From DATFWC01 sp963777755 (GTDB lineage: Bacteria > Pseudomonadota > Alphaproteobacteria > Rhizobiales > Xanthobacteraceae), in NCBI GenBank assembly GCA_963777755.1, contig CAVZSC010000032.1, positions 186,001 to 250,000 of the forward strand: a DNA stretch of 64,000 nucleotides, read 5' to 3'. Positions 26,422 to 34,075 of this stretch are shown here, piece after piece (position 1 is the stretch's first letter; the number at the start of each line of letters is the position of its first letter). The position numbers were made by a program, and so were the translations under genes. Below the pieces are notes generated by a model that had not been told where the DNA came from, made no database searches, and worked only from the letters and a program-made list of their open reading frames with translations.

Positions 26422-27206
26422 CTATTGGGTCAGCCCCGGCGCCGCAAAGCCATGGCGGGCCAGGATGCGTTGCCCGTCGGGCGACAGGATGAACAGCGCG
26501 AACCGGTAGGCGGCCGGCGAAGCATCGTTCATCACGGTCAGACCATAGTCGGCGCCGACCGCGAGCGCATCAGGCAGCGCGACGATCTGTTGATCCGCAT
26601 TCTCCTCCTTCGCGGCTGCTGCGGCCGTGCAATAGGCGAGGAAGATGTCGGCGCGGCCTTCGGCGACGTGCCATCCATAGGCCGAGCGGCCGGCCGGCGG
26701 CTGAGCGCTGGTCGGCCCGCCGGTGAGCTGCAGCGCCTTCTTCTCCAGGATCGCCTGCGCCCCCGGCTTGATCGCCTCGGCGCGGCGGAAGGATTCGAAT
26801 GCATAGTCGCCGGCGGGATCGGCTTTTGGCGTCGAGGTGGCGAGCGTCACGGCGCCGTCGAGCATGCGTTCGAGCAACGTGGCGGGCGTGACCGCGAGGC
26901 CGGGCCGTACCAGCGCGCACAGCCGGTTGCGCGCGAACAGCACCACCGGTCCGCTCTTGCCCGCCTTCGCCAGCGCCTGCGGATGCACCATGTTGGCGGA
27001 GGCGCCTTGGCGCCGCCGGCGATCTCGTCCTTGAGCATGCCGGAGGCCCCGAACTTCGCCTGGACGGTGTGGCCGGAGGCAGCCTCATAGGACTTGGCCG
27101 TCTCCGTCAACGCCGCGCGCAGGCTGCCGGCGGCATGCAGTTGGACAATCTCCGCCGCCGCGGGGCTAGTCATGCCAAATGCGATCGCGACAGCGAGCGA
27201 GCGCAT
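26422..27206 (-). pseudogene. ModA-like molybdate-binding protein gene broken by a small deletion
   Basis: The N-terminal frame (start 27206, signal peptide MRSLAVAIAFGMTSPAAAE, then LHAAGSLRAALTETA and KFGASGMLKDEIAGGAKA) stops matching at about 27010. The rest of the protein continues in another frame from ANMVHPQALAKAG to the end at 26422. The family normally has GGAKADVFASANM here, so about four residues (DVFA) are missing as well as the frame: a loss of about 10 bases rather than a single miscalled base. The start shares one base with the tupA stop (TGATG). The product is probably not functional, although the remaining genes of the operon look intact. Confidence 0.8.
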
Positions 27207-28033
27207 CACGCGCCCGCATCCTCGGCATTGGGGTAGAACAGCTGCTCGCCGTTGATCTTGTAGCCGGCGATCGCCTTCTGCCCCTCGGGCGAGATCAGCC
27301 AGTCGATGAACTGCTGGCCGAACTCCTTCTTCACATTGGCATGCTTGGCGGGGCTCACCAGGATGACGCCGTACTGGTTGAACAGGCGCTTGTCGCCTTC
27401 GACCGCGATGACCAGCTCGCCGCGGTTCTTGAACGACAGCCAGGTGCCGCGGTCGGCCAGCACGTAGGCGTTCGAGGCCGAGGCTGTGTTGAGCGCCGCC
27501 CCCATGCCCTGGCCGATCTCCTTGTACCAGGGCCCCTTGTCCTTCTGGATGTCGGTGCCGGCGACCTTCCACAGGTTGAGCTCGGCGGAGTGCGTGCCCG
27601 ACTTGTCGCCGCGCGAGATGAAGGCCGCGCCCTTGTCCTTGATCGTCTTGAGCGCCGCGACGATGTCCTTCGATCCCTTGATGCCGGCGGGATCGCTCTT
27701 CGGGCCGATCAGGATGAAGTCGTTGTACATCACCGGATGGCGCTTCACGCCGAAACCGTCGGCGACGAACTTCTCCTCCTGCGACTTGGCATGCACGAAC
27801 ACCACGTCGGCATCGCCGCGCTTGCCCGTGTCGAGCGCCTGGCCGGTGCCCTGCGAGACCACCTTCACGTCGATCCCGGTCTTGGCCTTGAACAGCGGCA
27901 GGATGTGGCCGAACAGGCCGGAGTCCTGGGTCGAGGTGGTGGACGACACCACGATGGACTTGTCCTGCGCCGAGGCCGTTCCGATGAGAGCAGTCGCAAA
28001 TGCGGCGGCGAGCCAGTAGCGTCGGTTCAACAC
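27206..28033 (-). CDS. tupA: tungstate-binding protein TupA
   Basis: 275 residues; GTG start with AGGAG eight bases before. Signal peptide 1-22, then the oxyanion-binding segment STTSTQDSGL (31-40), the hallmark of TupA, followed by VVSQGTGQALDTG and FISRGDKSGTH, also conserved. TupA proteins bind tungstate with very high selectivity over molybdate. It is the third gene of a tupB-tupC-tupA order, reversed from the common tupA-B-C. Confidence 0.92.
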   Translation of the reverse strand: MLNRRYWLAAAFATALIGTASAQDKSIVVSSTTSTQDSGLFGHILPLFKAKTGIDVKVVSQGTGQALDTGKRGDADVVFVHAKSQEEKFVADGFGVKRHPVMYNDFILIGPKSDPAGIKGSKDIVAALKTIKDKGAAFISRGDKSGTHSAELNLWKVAGTDIQKDKGPWYKEIGQGMGAALNTASASNAYVLADRGTWLSFKNRGELVIAVEGDKRLFNQYGVILVSPAKHANVKKEFGQQFIDWLISPEGQKAIAGYKINGEQLFYPNAEDAGA

Positions 28034-28057
28034 GGGTATTCTCCTTATGGGTGGGAG

Positions 28058-28777
28058 CTAGATGACGAGATCGCCGCGCAGGAATGCGGCGGCCTGTGGC
28101 GCAGCGGGATTGGCAAAGAACTCTTGCGCTGCGGCGTGCTCGACGATACGTCCGCGCACCAGGAACACGACGTCGCCGGCGAGCCGGCGCGCTTGGCCGA
28201 GATCGTGCGTCGCCATCACGATCTTCACGCCGGATGCGGCGGTCGCCCCGATGATGTCCTCGACCGCCTTGGTGGAGGCGGGATCGAGGCTCGCGGTCGG
28301 CTCGTCGAGGAACAGGATCTCCGGCTCGCGCGCAAGAGCGCGCGCCAGCGCCAGCCGCTGCTGCTCGCCGCCCGACAGCCGGCGCGCCGGCCGCTCGCCC
28401 AAGTCCTCGAGGCCGACCCGCCGCAGCAGCGCGGACACGCGCACCCCTTGCTCCGGCTTGCCCGGTCGCGACTTGAGCGCATAGGCGATGTTGGCGGCCG
28501 CCGAGCGGCGCAGCATCACCGGCCGCTGGAACATCATGGCACACCGCTCGCCACCGTCCCGGCTGCGGCCGCCCCAGAGAATCGAGCCGACGCTGGGCGC
28601 CAACAGCCCCATGGCGATGCGGATCAACGTGCTCTTGCCCGACCCGTTCGGGCCGACCAGCACCGTCGGCGCGCCCGGCCTGATGGTCAGCGAGACGCGA
28701 TCGAGCACGGTGACGTTGCCCGCCCGCAGCGTCACCCCTTCCAGAACCACAGGCAGATCGCTCGCGGGTCCGTGCAT
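28058..28777 (-). CDS. tupC: tungstate ABC ATPase TupC
   Basis: 239 residues from ATG 28777: Walker A VGPNGSGKST (41-50), signature LSGGEQQ (134-140), Walker B EILFLDEP (153-160), switch THD. An in-frame GTG at 28807 would add ten residues but overlaps tupB by 26 bases; the ATG leaves a 4-base gap and keeps a GGGA before it. It is too short for the ModC-type C-terminal molybdate domain, as expected for TupC. It powers TupB and receives substrate from TupA. Confidence 0.9.
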   Translation of the reverse strand: MHGPASDLPVVLEGVTLRAGNVTVLDRVSLTIRPGAPTVLVGPNGSGKSTLIRIAMGLLAPSVGSILWGGRSRDGGERCAMMFQRPVMLRRSAAANIAYALKSRPGKPEQGVRVSALLRRVGLEDLGERPARRLSGGEQQRLALARALAREPEILFLDEPTASLDPASTKAVEDIIGATAASGVKIVMATHDLGQARRLAGDVVFLVRGRIVEHAAAQEFFANPAAPQAAAFLRGDLVI

Positions 28778-28781
28778 CGTG

Positions 28782-29474
28782 TCATCCCGCCTGGAGCTCG
28801 CCGACACGCCGTACCCCCCAGGCGAGCGCGTTGACGCCGATGACGATGGTGATCAGCACGACGCCGAGGCCGATGGCGAGCGGCAGGTCTCCCTTCGAGG
28901 TCTCGAGCGCGATCGCGGTCGTCATGGTGCGGGTGAAGCCGTCGATATTGCCGCCGACGATCATCACGGTGCCGACTTCGGCGGCGGCGCGCCCGAAGCC
29001 GGCGAGCAGCGCGGTCACCAGGCTGAAGCGAGCGTCCCAGATCAGCGTGGTCACGCGGCCCACCGGACCGACCCGCATGGCGGTGAGCTCGTCGCGGTAC
29101 TCCACCCACAGGTCCTCGATGGTCTGGCGCGCCAGCGCCGCAATGATCGGCAGCACCAGCAGCGCCTGGGCGATGATCATCGCCGGCGGGCTGAACAGGA
29201 GGCCGAAACTACCCAGCGGACCGGAGCGCGACAGCAGGAGAAACACCGCCAGGCCGACCACCACCGGTGGCAGCCCCATGAAGGCGTTGAGCACGACGAT
29301 GACCGCCGCCCGGCCGGGAAAGCGGACCAGCGCCAGGAAGGCGCCGAGCGGGAAACCGACGAGGCCGGCGAGCGCGGTGGCGCTCAGGCTCACCAAGAGC
29401 GACAGACGCACGATCCCATAGAGCGTCGGGTCGCCCTGCAGCACCAGCGCCAGCGCGGAGGCATCGTCGGACAT
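28782..29474 (-). CDS. tupB: tungstate ABC permease TupB
   Basis: 230 residues with about five helices and the cytoplasmic loop MRVGPVGRVTTLIWDARFS at about 131-149. The sequence GFPLGAFLALVRFPGR and MGLPPVVVGLAVFLLLSRSGPLG is characteristic of TupB/ModB-like permeases. It is the first gene of a seven-gene minus-strand run down to 23578. An inverted repeat lies immediately before the start. Confidence 0.9.
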   Translation of the reverse strand: MSDDASALALVLQGDPTLYGIVRLSLLVSLSATALAGLVGFPLGAFLALVRFPGRAAVIVVLNAFMGLPPVVVGLAVFLLLSRSGPLGSFGLLFSPPAMIIAQALLVLPIIAALARQTIEDLWVEYRDELTAMRVGPVGRVTTLIWDARFSLVTALLAGFGRAAAEVGTVMIVGGNIDGFTRTMTTAIALETSKGDLPLAIGLGVVLITIVIGVNALAWGVRRVGELQAG

Positions 29475-29475
29475 T

Positions 29476-29494
29476 GCGCATTCTTACGATGCGC
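29476..29494. promoter_or_regulatory. inverted repeat at the tupB start
   Basis: GCGCAT-7-ATGCGC, perfect 6-bp arms, begins 2 bases before the tupB ATG and overlaps the place of its ribosome-binding site. It could be an operator or an RNA hairpin limiting translation of the Mo/W operon. It does not match the ModE palindrome known from other bacteria. Further upstream (29495-29560) is AT-rich and likely holds the promoter. Confidence 0.4.
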
Positions 29495-29574
29495 CCAGAT
29501 GCACTGCTATCGAAAACTTGCTATTTGGTAATTAACACAGGTTTGTGCATATTCATGCGCCATCCATCGCAGCC

Positions 29575-29889
29575 TCAAGTCCGCCCGCCGCGCTGCAGGA
29601 TCGACCGGTTCATCGCCGCGCCCGTATTGCTCTGCGCGAGGCGTGCCACGTTCGCCTTGTGATCCGGATCGCTCCCCAACACCCCGCGGTAGCGCTCGTA
29701 GTCCGCCAGGGTGGGAAAATCGATCAGCCACAGGGCTTCGTTGGTCGGTCCCGCAAAGTCGGTCGGAAGGAAGTAGCCGAGACTCGTGCCGCCGCTGCGC
29801 CGGATCGGCTCCTGCTCCGCCTCGAGATAGGTCTTGAGGTCCGCGACCTTGTCCGGGTTGAACGTGTAACGGATGCACAACGTGATCAT
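29575..29889 (-). CDS. NIPSNAP-family protein
   Basis: 104 residues from ATG 29889, preceded by a perfect AGGAGG. The dimeric ferredoxin-like barrel is recognisable from ITLCIRYTFNPDKVADLKTYLEAE, then GYFLPTDFAGPTNEALWLIDFPTLADYERYR. NIPSNAP proteins in bacteria have no common known reaction; some are linked to antibiotic or aromatic metabolism. It stands alone between the tup promoter and the toxin-antitoxin pair. Confidence 0.85.
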   Translation of the reverse strand: MITLCIRYTFNPDKVADLKTYLEAEQEPIRRSGGTSLGYFLPTDFAGPTNEALWLIDFPTLADYERYRGVLGSDPDHKANVARLAQSNTGAAMNRSILQRGGRT

Positions 29890-29978
29890 CTCATCCTCCT
29901 GCCCGCGCGGATGCAAACTGACGGGCAGGAGCACGTTGGGGAAGTGCAATCGCTTCGTCATCGGCCGAACCGAAGCCC

Positions 29979-30659
29979 CTATTCGGGGAAAATCTCCGGT
30001 TTCGCCTTGCCCCGCCACACGAACCGATAGGTGGCATTCTTGCGCACGTTCATGACGAGGGCAGGCCGGAAGCACGCTACGCATGTGCCGCGCTTTCGTC
30101 GGACGCTTGGATAGACGACGCCGAGCGATCCGGCATCGAGCAGTTGCTGCGCAAGCTCCTGCGAGGCGAGATAGCTGTCCGGGCTCAGACATTCGGCGAA
30201 GCCGCCGTCTTCCCGTATGTCATGAAATGCGGCGCTGAAATCGGCGAGGTAGTCGTCATACGCGACATCCTCGTCGAACCAGTCCACCTCGGCGAGCTCC
30301 ACCGACTTGTGGAATGCGACCTCAGCCTGGGCGCTCCTCAACTCGAAGGCCGCGTACCAGGCGCCGCGATCGGACCCGCTGAAACGGCTTCCGAACGGGT
30401 GCGCGTGGCAAAAGGCGGCGTTTACGACGCGGAAGTACGGCACCCCGAACACGAGCTCGTGAATGCCAATCCCGGGCAGTCGATTGTTTTCGGCGAGCAA
30501 TCGATCGTTGCTGGCGTTGTCGAGATCGAACAGGTCGTCGAGATGCGCGTCATCATCGGCGATGCGGGCGAGCACGCTGCCGCTGCCGTCGCTGTATCTC
30601 GAAGGTATCAGGCGATGCGTATCGTTGCGGCGGACGAGTGCTGTCGGCGGCTGCTTCAC
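29979..30659 (-). CDS. RES-domain toxin
   Basis: 226 residues from GTG 30659, whose start overlaps the antitoxin stop by 4 bases (GTGA). It carries the RES fold: RYSDGSGSVL near the N-terminus, FSGSDRGAWYAAFELRSAQAEVAFHK in the middle (Arg and Glu of the active site) and YLASQELAQQL with the conserved Ser further on. RES toxins degrade or modify NAD and stop growth until neutralised. It is longer than minimal RES proteins by an N-terminal extension of about 80 residues. Confidence 0.87.
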   Translation of the reverse strand: MKQPPTALVRRNDTHRLIPSRYSDGSGSVLARIADDDAHLDDLFDLDNASNDRLLAENNRLPGIGIHELVFGVPYFRVVNAAFCHAHPFGSRFSGSDRGAWYAAFELRSAQAEVAFHKSVELAEVDWFDEDVAYDDYLADFSAAFHDIREDGGFAECLSPDSYLASQELAQQLLDAGSLGVVYPSVRRKRGTCVACFRPALVMNVRKNATYRFVWRGKAKPEIFPE

Positions 30660-31093
30660 AACCCGCCCCGCCGGGCATCGATGAGACGGCGAAGCGTCTG
30701 TAGTGCCGGCATGCCGCCGCTGATCACGTATTCCAAAGGCGTGCCGCCGCCAAAGATACGATTGGTGTTGGGCCGCTGCATCCACGCATCGGCGAGCTTT
30801 GCCGAATAGAGGATATTCAGCCCCTTGAAGATGCCGACGAGATAGGAAATTCGGGTCAGTGTGTCCGTGTCGAGGGTGCGTTCGATCTTCTTCTTCATCT
30901 CGTAGAATTGACCGTTGGAGATGCCCCCCAGCAGCGCACGCGCATCCTCGTCCCGCAGGCCCCATTTTCTCGCAATGTTGAAGAAGGCCTTTATGGCCGA
31001 GGGGCTGAGCCGCTCCCGCTCCGCCTTCGCCGACAGATCGACGAGCGGTGACGGCTCATAGCGGCTGGCCGGATATTGCAGCGCAGCGCTCAT
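30656..31093 (-). CDS. Xre/MbcA/ParS-type antitoxin
   Basis: 145 residues. The N-terminal half holds an Xre-like helix region (AIKAFFNIARKWGLRDEDARALLGG, about 34-58). The C-terminal DUF2384 toxin-binding domain has YLVGIFKGLNILYS, ADAWMQRPNTNRIFGGGTPLEYVISGG. The antitoxin gene precedes the toxin, as usual for RES-Xre modules, and a palindrome just before its start suggests autorepression by the complex. Confidence 0.88.
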   Translation of the reverse strand: MSAALQYPASRYEPSPLVDLSAKAERERLSPSAIKAFFNIARKWGLRDEDARALLGGISNGQFYEMKKKIERTLDTDTLTRISYLVGIFKGLNILYSAKLADAWMQRPNTNRIFGGGTPLEYVISGGMPALQTLRRLIDARRGGL

Positions 31094-31098
31094 CTCGA

Positions 31099-31116
31099 TA
31101 CTCCATTTCTGGAGTA
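31099..31116. promoter_or_regulatory. palindromic operator of the toxin-antitoxin operon
   Basis: TACTCCA-TTTC-TGGAGTA, perfect 7-bp arms, ends 6 bases before the antitoxin ATG. A related half-site (TTGGAA) occurs about 16 bases further upstream. Antitoxins of this class repress their own promoter through such palindromes. Confidence 0.65.
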
Positions 31117-31213
31117 AATATCATACGATTTTGGAATGCACAAGACGGCTCGGCGCCGGCTCGCCGGCGCCGCGCCTGGCGCCATACGGGCGCATGGGCG
31201 TCGAGCAGCAACG

Positions 31214-31624
31214 CTATTTTGCCTTGATGGCCCCCATCTCCAGCAGCACTTCGTTTGCCGCCTTGAAGGCGTCGAGCCCCGCCGGGATGCCGCAATAGAT
31301 GGTGGCGTGCAGCAGCACCTCCTTGATCTCGTCGACGGTGACGCCGTTGTTGAGGGCGCCGCGCACGTGCAGCTTGATCTCGGGCGAGCGGTTGAGCGCC
31401 ATCAGCATGGCGAGGTTGATCATGCTGCGGGTCTTTTTGTCGAGCCCCGGGCGCGACCACGCGTAGCCCCAGCACCACTCGGTGGTGATGTGCTGGAACG
31501 TCATCATGAAATCGTTCGCCGACTGCATCGACTTGTCGACATAGGCCGGTCCCAGCACCTCGCGGCGCAAGGCCAGCCCGCGCTCGAACAGGTCGCCCAT
31601 CGTCTCGCTCTTGTCGTCAGCCAT
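31214..31624 (-). CDS. carboxymuconolactone decarboxylase-family protein
   Basis: 136 residues covering the whole small helical fold. The core NLAMLMALNRSPEIKLHVRGALNNG and the catalytic-type HATIYCGIPAGLDAF are as in 4-carboxymuconolactone decarboxylase (PcaC). It closes the catabolic run that begins upstream with importers, hydrolase and lactonase genes. This suits ring-cleavage product metabolism, but no pca cluster is present, so the exact substrate is open. Confidence 0.85.
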   Translation of the reverse strand: MADDKSETMGDLFERGLALRREVLGPAYVDKSMQSANDFMMTFQHITTEWCWGYAWSRPGLDKKTRSMINLAMLMALNRSPEIKLHVRGALNNGVTVDEIKEVLLHATIYCGIPAGLDAFKAANEVLLEMGAIKAK

Positions 31625-31653
31625 GAGAAACTCCCTTCCTGTCGTTCAGATTT

Positions 31654-31757
31654 GTAGGGTGGGCAAAATCGCTATCGCATGATGTCCGCGTGGGCAACGG
31701 CGCCAGCGCGATTTTGCCCACGCGTGCAGCCCGAAATTTCGCCGTTGCCCATCCTAC
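31654..31757. repeat. palindromic intergenic repeat
   Basis: Outer arms GTAGGGTGGGCAA (31654-31666) and TTGCCCATCCTAC (31745-31757) match 12 of 13 bases; inner arms GGGCAAAATCGC and GCGATTTTGCCC (31661-31672, 31708-31719) are perfect. GTAGGGTGGGCAA-type palindromes are widespread extragenic repeats in Bradyrhizobium-like genomes. It lies between the decarboxylase-like and lactonase genes. Confidence 0.8.
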
Positions 31758-31770
31758 GCAAACCTCAATT

Positions 31771-32568
31771 CTACTTCGGGTCCGCGTCGAGCCGCACCAC
31801 CCAGCCTTCGAGGCCCGGGCGCGCCGCCGGATAGCGCGCGAGCACCAGCGGATCGTGCCCCGGAATGACGTGACGCGGCGAATGGGCGAGGCGCTGCAGC
31901 GTCGCATAGCCTTCCAGCACCTCGCCGATATGGTAGGTGGTCGGGAACACCCGCCCTTCCTCGAAATGCGCGTAGAGGTGCGTCGTGTCGGAGGCGATCA
32001 CCACCGGGCCGCGGCGGGTCGCGACGCGCACGCATTGCAGGCCTTTCGAATGTCCGCCGATGTGGTGCACCGTGATGCCCGGCGCAATCTGGTCTTCGCC
32101 GTCGTGGAAGGCGACGCGGCCGGCGAACAGCTTGCGTACCATCGCGACCACGTCCTCCTCCTCGAACGGCATCCGCAGTTGCGCGTGGCACATATGGCGC
32201 CCGGTCGCATAGGCCATCTCCATGTCCTGCAGGTGATAGCGCGCGCGCGGGAACAGGTCGTAGTTGCCGGTGTGGTCGTAGTGCAGGTGCGAGACGATGA
32301 TGTTCTCCACCTTGCCCGGATCGACATCGATCGCCTTGAGCCCCTCGGCGATCGGCCGCACCAGGGTGCGCTTGCGCTTTTCTCCCATCGGGGGATCCCA
32401 GCCGGTGTCGACCACGAACGGCCCGCCTGGGCCGACGATCGCCCACACGAAATAGTCGAGCGGCTGCAGCACGTCGTGCGGGTCGCCGAAAATGAAATTC
32501 TCCGACGACGGGCGGTCGTGGTGCCCGTAGTGGATCGCATAGACCTCGTAGAGCGGTTCGCTGCTCAT
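31771..32568 (-). CDS. metallo-beta-lactamase-fold lactonase (AiiA-like)
   Basis: 265 residues with the dizinc motif HLHYDH (His94, His96, Asp98, His99), His173 in GGHSKG, Asp194 in ASDTTH and His238 in PGHDP. This is the N-acyl-homoserine-lactone hydrolase subfamily. The neighbours (hydrolase, carboxymuconolactone decarboxylase-like, Liv importer) suggest it may open a catabolic lactone rather than quench signals. Ten bases separate it from the hydrolase gene upstream. Confidence 0.87.
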   Translation of the reverse strand: MSSEPLYEVYAIHYGHHDRPSSENFIFGDPHDVLQPLDYFVWAIVGPGGPFVVDTGWDPPMGEKRKRTLVRPIAEGLKAIDVDPGKVENIIVSHLHYDHTGNYDLFPRARYHLQDMEMAYATGRHMCHAQLRMPFEEEDVVAMVRKLFAGRVAFHDGEDQIAPGITVHHIGGHSKGLQCVRVATRRGPVVIASDTTHLYAHFEEGRVFPTTYHIGEVLEGYATLQRLAHSPRHVIPGHDPLVLARYPAARPGLEGWVVRLDADPK

Positions 32569-32578
32569 CTGCTTGCCT

Positions 32579-33439
32579 TCATTGTGCCGCGACGGCGGCT
32601 TGCGATGCGACGTGGTCGAGAGCTTCCAGGAGGTAGGGGCGGAAGCCCGGATAGTTCTCGATCATCGGGAAATGCCCCATGCCTTTCATCAGCCGGTAGC
32701 GCGCGCCCGGAATGGCGGCGGCGACCGCCTCGGTCATGTCCGGCGTGCACGAATAGTCGTATTCGCCGGTGAGCAGCGCCACCTTGCAGCGGCTCGTGTC
32801 GATGCGCCTTATGTCCTCGCGGGCGTCCCAGTCGATGCTGTAGAAATACACGTCGCCCTGGTACACGCCGGGGCCGGACTGGCTGTAGTACCACCAGTTC
32901 TCGCGCCGGTTGGCCTCCGGGCTCCTGGGCGAGTTGAGCCCGTAGGTGTAGCTTGCGGCGAGCTCGCCGCCGTGGATCGCGGGGTGGTGGAGGAGCTCGT
33001 TGTAGCGCCCCGGCGCATAGGCGGAGCTTTCCAGCCCGATGATGCCGCGCAGCTCGTCCGGATAGTCGGCGGCGAGCTTCAACACGATGGCGCCGCCCAT
33101 GGAGCAGCCCATCACGACCGGCCGCTCGAGGCCGAGCGTCCGCCACACCGCGCGGATGATCTCCACGTAGAGCGCGGTGGTGAGGCGGAATTTCTTGAGC
33201 CACCATCCGGGCGGCAAGGTGGAGCGGCCGTGCCAGGGCATGTCGAAGGCGACGACGCGGAAGCGGTCGGTGACGCCCGCGTCGTTCATCAGGTGGCGGA
33301 ACTGGCGACTGTCGTTTCCCGCCGTGTGCAGGCAGAGGAGCGGGATACCGCGACCGGCCTCGTCCAGGTAGATGCGGTGGCGCTCGCCCGCGATGTCGAC
33401 GCCGAGGTAGCGCCCAACAATTGGTTCAAACTCAGCCAT
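32579..33439 (-). CDS. alpha/beta hydrolase
   Basis: 286 residues from ATG 33439. The oxyanion region is LCLHTAGND, the nucleophile Ser113 is in GCSMGG, the acid is likely the Asp in LTGEYDYSCTPD and the base His is in GMGHFPMIENY. It resembles enol-lactone and C-C bond hydrolases of aromatic meta-cleavage and beta-ketoadipate pathways. The start is placed after the palindromic repeat region, where the coding pattern begins. Confidence 0.85.
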   Translation of the reverse strand: MAEFEPIVGRYLGVDIAGERHRIYLDEAGRGIPLLCLHTAGNDSRQFRHLMNDAGVTDRFRVVAFDMPWHGRSTLPPGWWLKKFRLTTALYVEIIRAVWRTLGLERPVVMGCSMGGAIVLKLAADYPDELRGIIGLESSAYAPGRYNELLHHPAIHGGELAASYTYGLNSPRSPEANRRENWWYYSQSGPGVYQGDVYFYSIDWDAREDIRRIDTSRCKVALLTGEYDYSCTPDMTEAVAAAIPGARYRLMKGMGHFPMIENYPGFRPYLLEALDHVASQAAVAAQ

Positions 33440-33480
33440 CGGGCGCTCCCGTGTGGACGCACAGCCGTGCCGCTTGCTCC

Positions 33481-33606
33481 ACCTCTCCCCGCAAGCGGGG
33501 AGAGGTCGGCGCGCTCTTTCGCGCCGGGTGAGGGGGACCATCCACACGCTCCGACTCGCGACAAGAGCCCCTCACCCCGACCCTCTCCCCGCAAGCGGGG
33601 AGAGGG
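33481..33606. repeat. pair of CTCTCCCCGC palindromes
   Basis: Two nearly identical 26-base palindromes, ACCTCTCCCCGCAAGCGGGG... at 33481-33506 and the CCCTCTCCCC... copy at 33581-33606, are arranged around a GCGCGC-rich spacer with GGGTGAGGGG and CCCCTCACCCC. This paired layout is that of REP/BIME-like elements. It fills the gap between the hydrolase and the SCP2-like gene. Confidence 0.88.
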
Positions 33607-33657
33607 AGCAGGCCGAGCCGGCGGCGACGCACTGCGTCAATTCCGGCGACAAGCACT

Positions 33658-34056
33658 CTAAGCATCGGGCGCTCCCGTCTCGCGCATGATGTTCATCATG
33701 CGATGCAACGCGCGCGCGTTCTGCATCGCCACGAGCCCGTCGCCCTCGAGCACGAACGCAGGCACCCGCATCAGCATGGCGAAGAAGTCGTGATAGAGCG
33801 GGGGCGGATCGGGGCTGAGGAATTTCTGCCACACGGCGACCGGAGCCCGGAAGCCGAACATGACCCGCTGATCGAGCCGCGGCTGCGCGACGATGTCGCC
33901 GATGCGCCCCTTCTCGACGATGACCGCATAGCGGTCATCGCCGAAGGTCAGGGCAAACGCGCAGGTGAACCAGTCGCCGATCACTGCGAGCTCGGGATCG
34001 GCGTTGACGCGCTCCCGGTAGCGGGCAAGCCAGGCGGCGCCGGGATAGCCGGTCAT
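33658..34056 (-). CDS. SCP2-like small protein
   Basis: 132 residues resembling the sterol-carrier/SCP2 fold: AVIGDWFTCAFALTFGDDRYAVIVEKGRI, then RVMFGFRAPVAVWQKFLSP and a C-terminal helix (MQNARALHRMMNIMRE). Such proteins bind hydrophobic ligands or acyl compounds. It lies 19 bases after the Liv-type binding protein gene. Assignment rests on pattern only. Confidence 0.6.
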   Translation of the reverse strand: MTGYPGAAWLARYRERVNADPELAVIGDWFTCAFALTFGDDRYAVIVEKGRIGDIVAQPRLDQRVMFGFRAPVAVWQKFLSPDPPPLYHDFFAMLMRVPAFVLEGDGLVAMQNARALHRMMNIMRETGAPDA

Positions 34057-34075
34057 GGCGGCGCGTCCCGACGCG

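Noticed and set aside
29495..29560. ModE-type Mo-box before tupB
   Set aside because: The AT-rich segment has no CGNTATATA-like palindrome; only a short GCGCAT inverted repeat is present.
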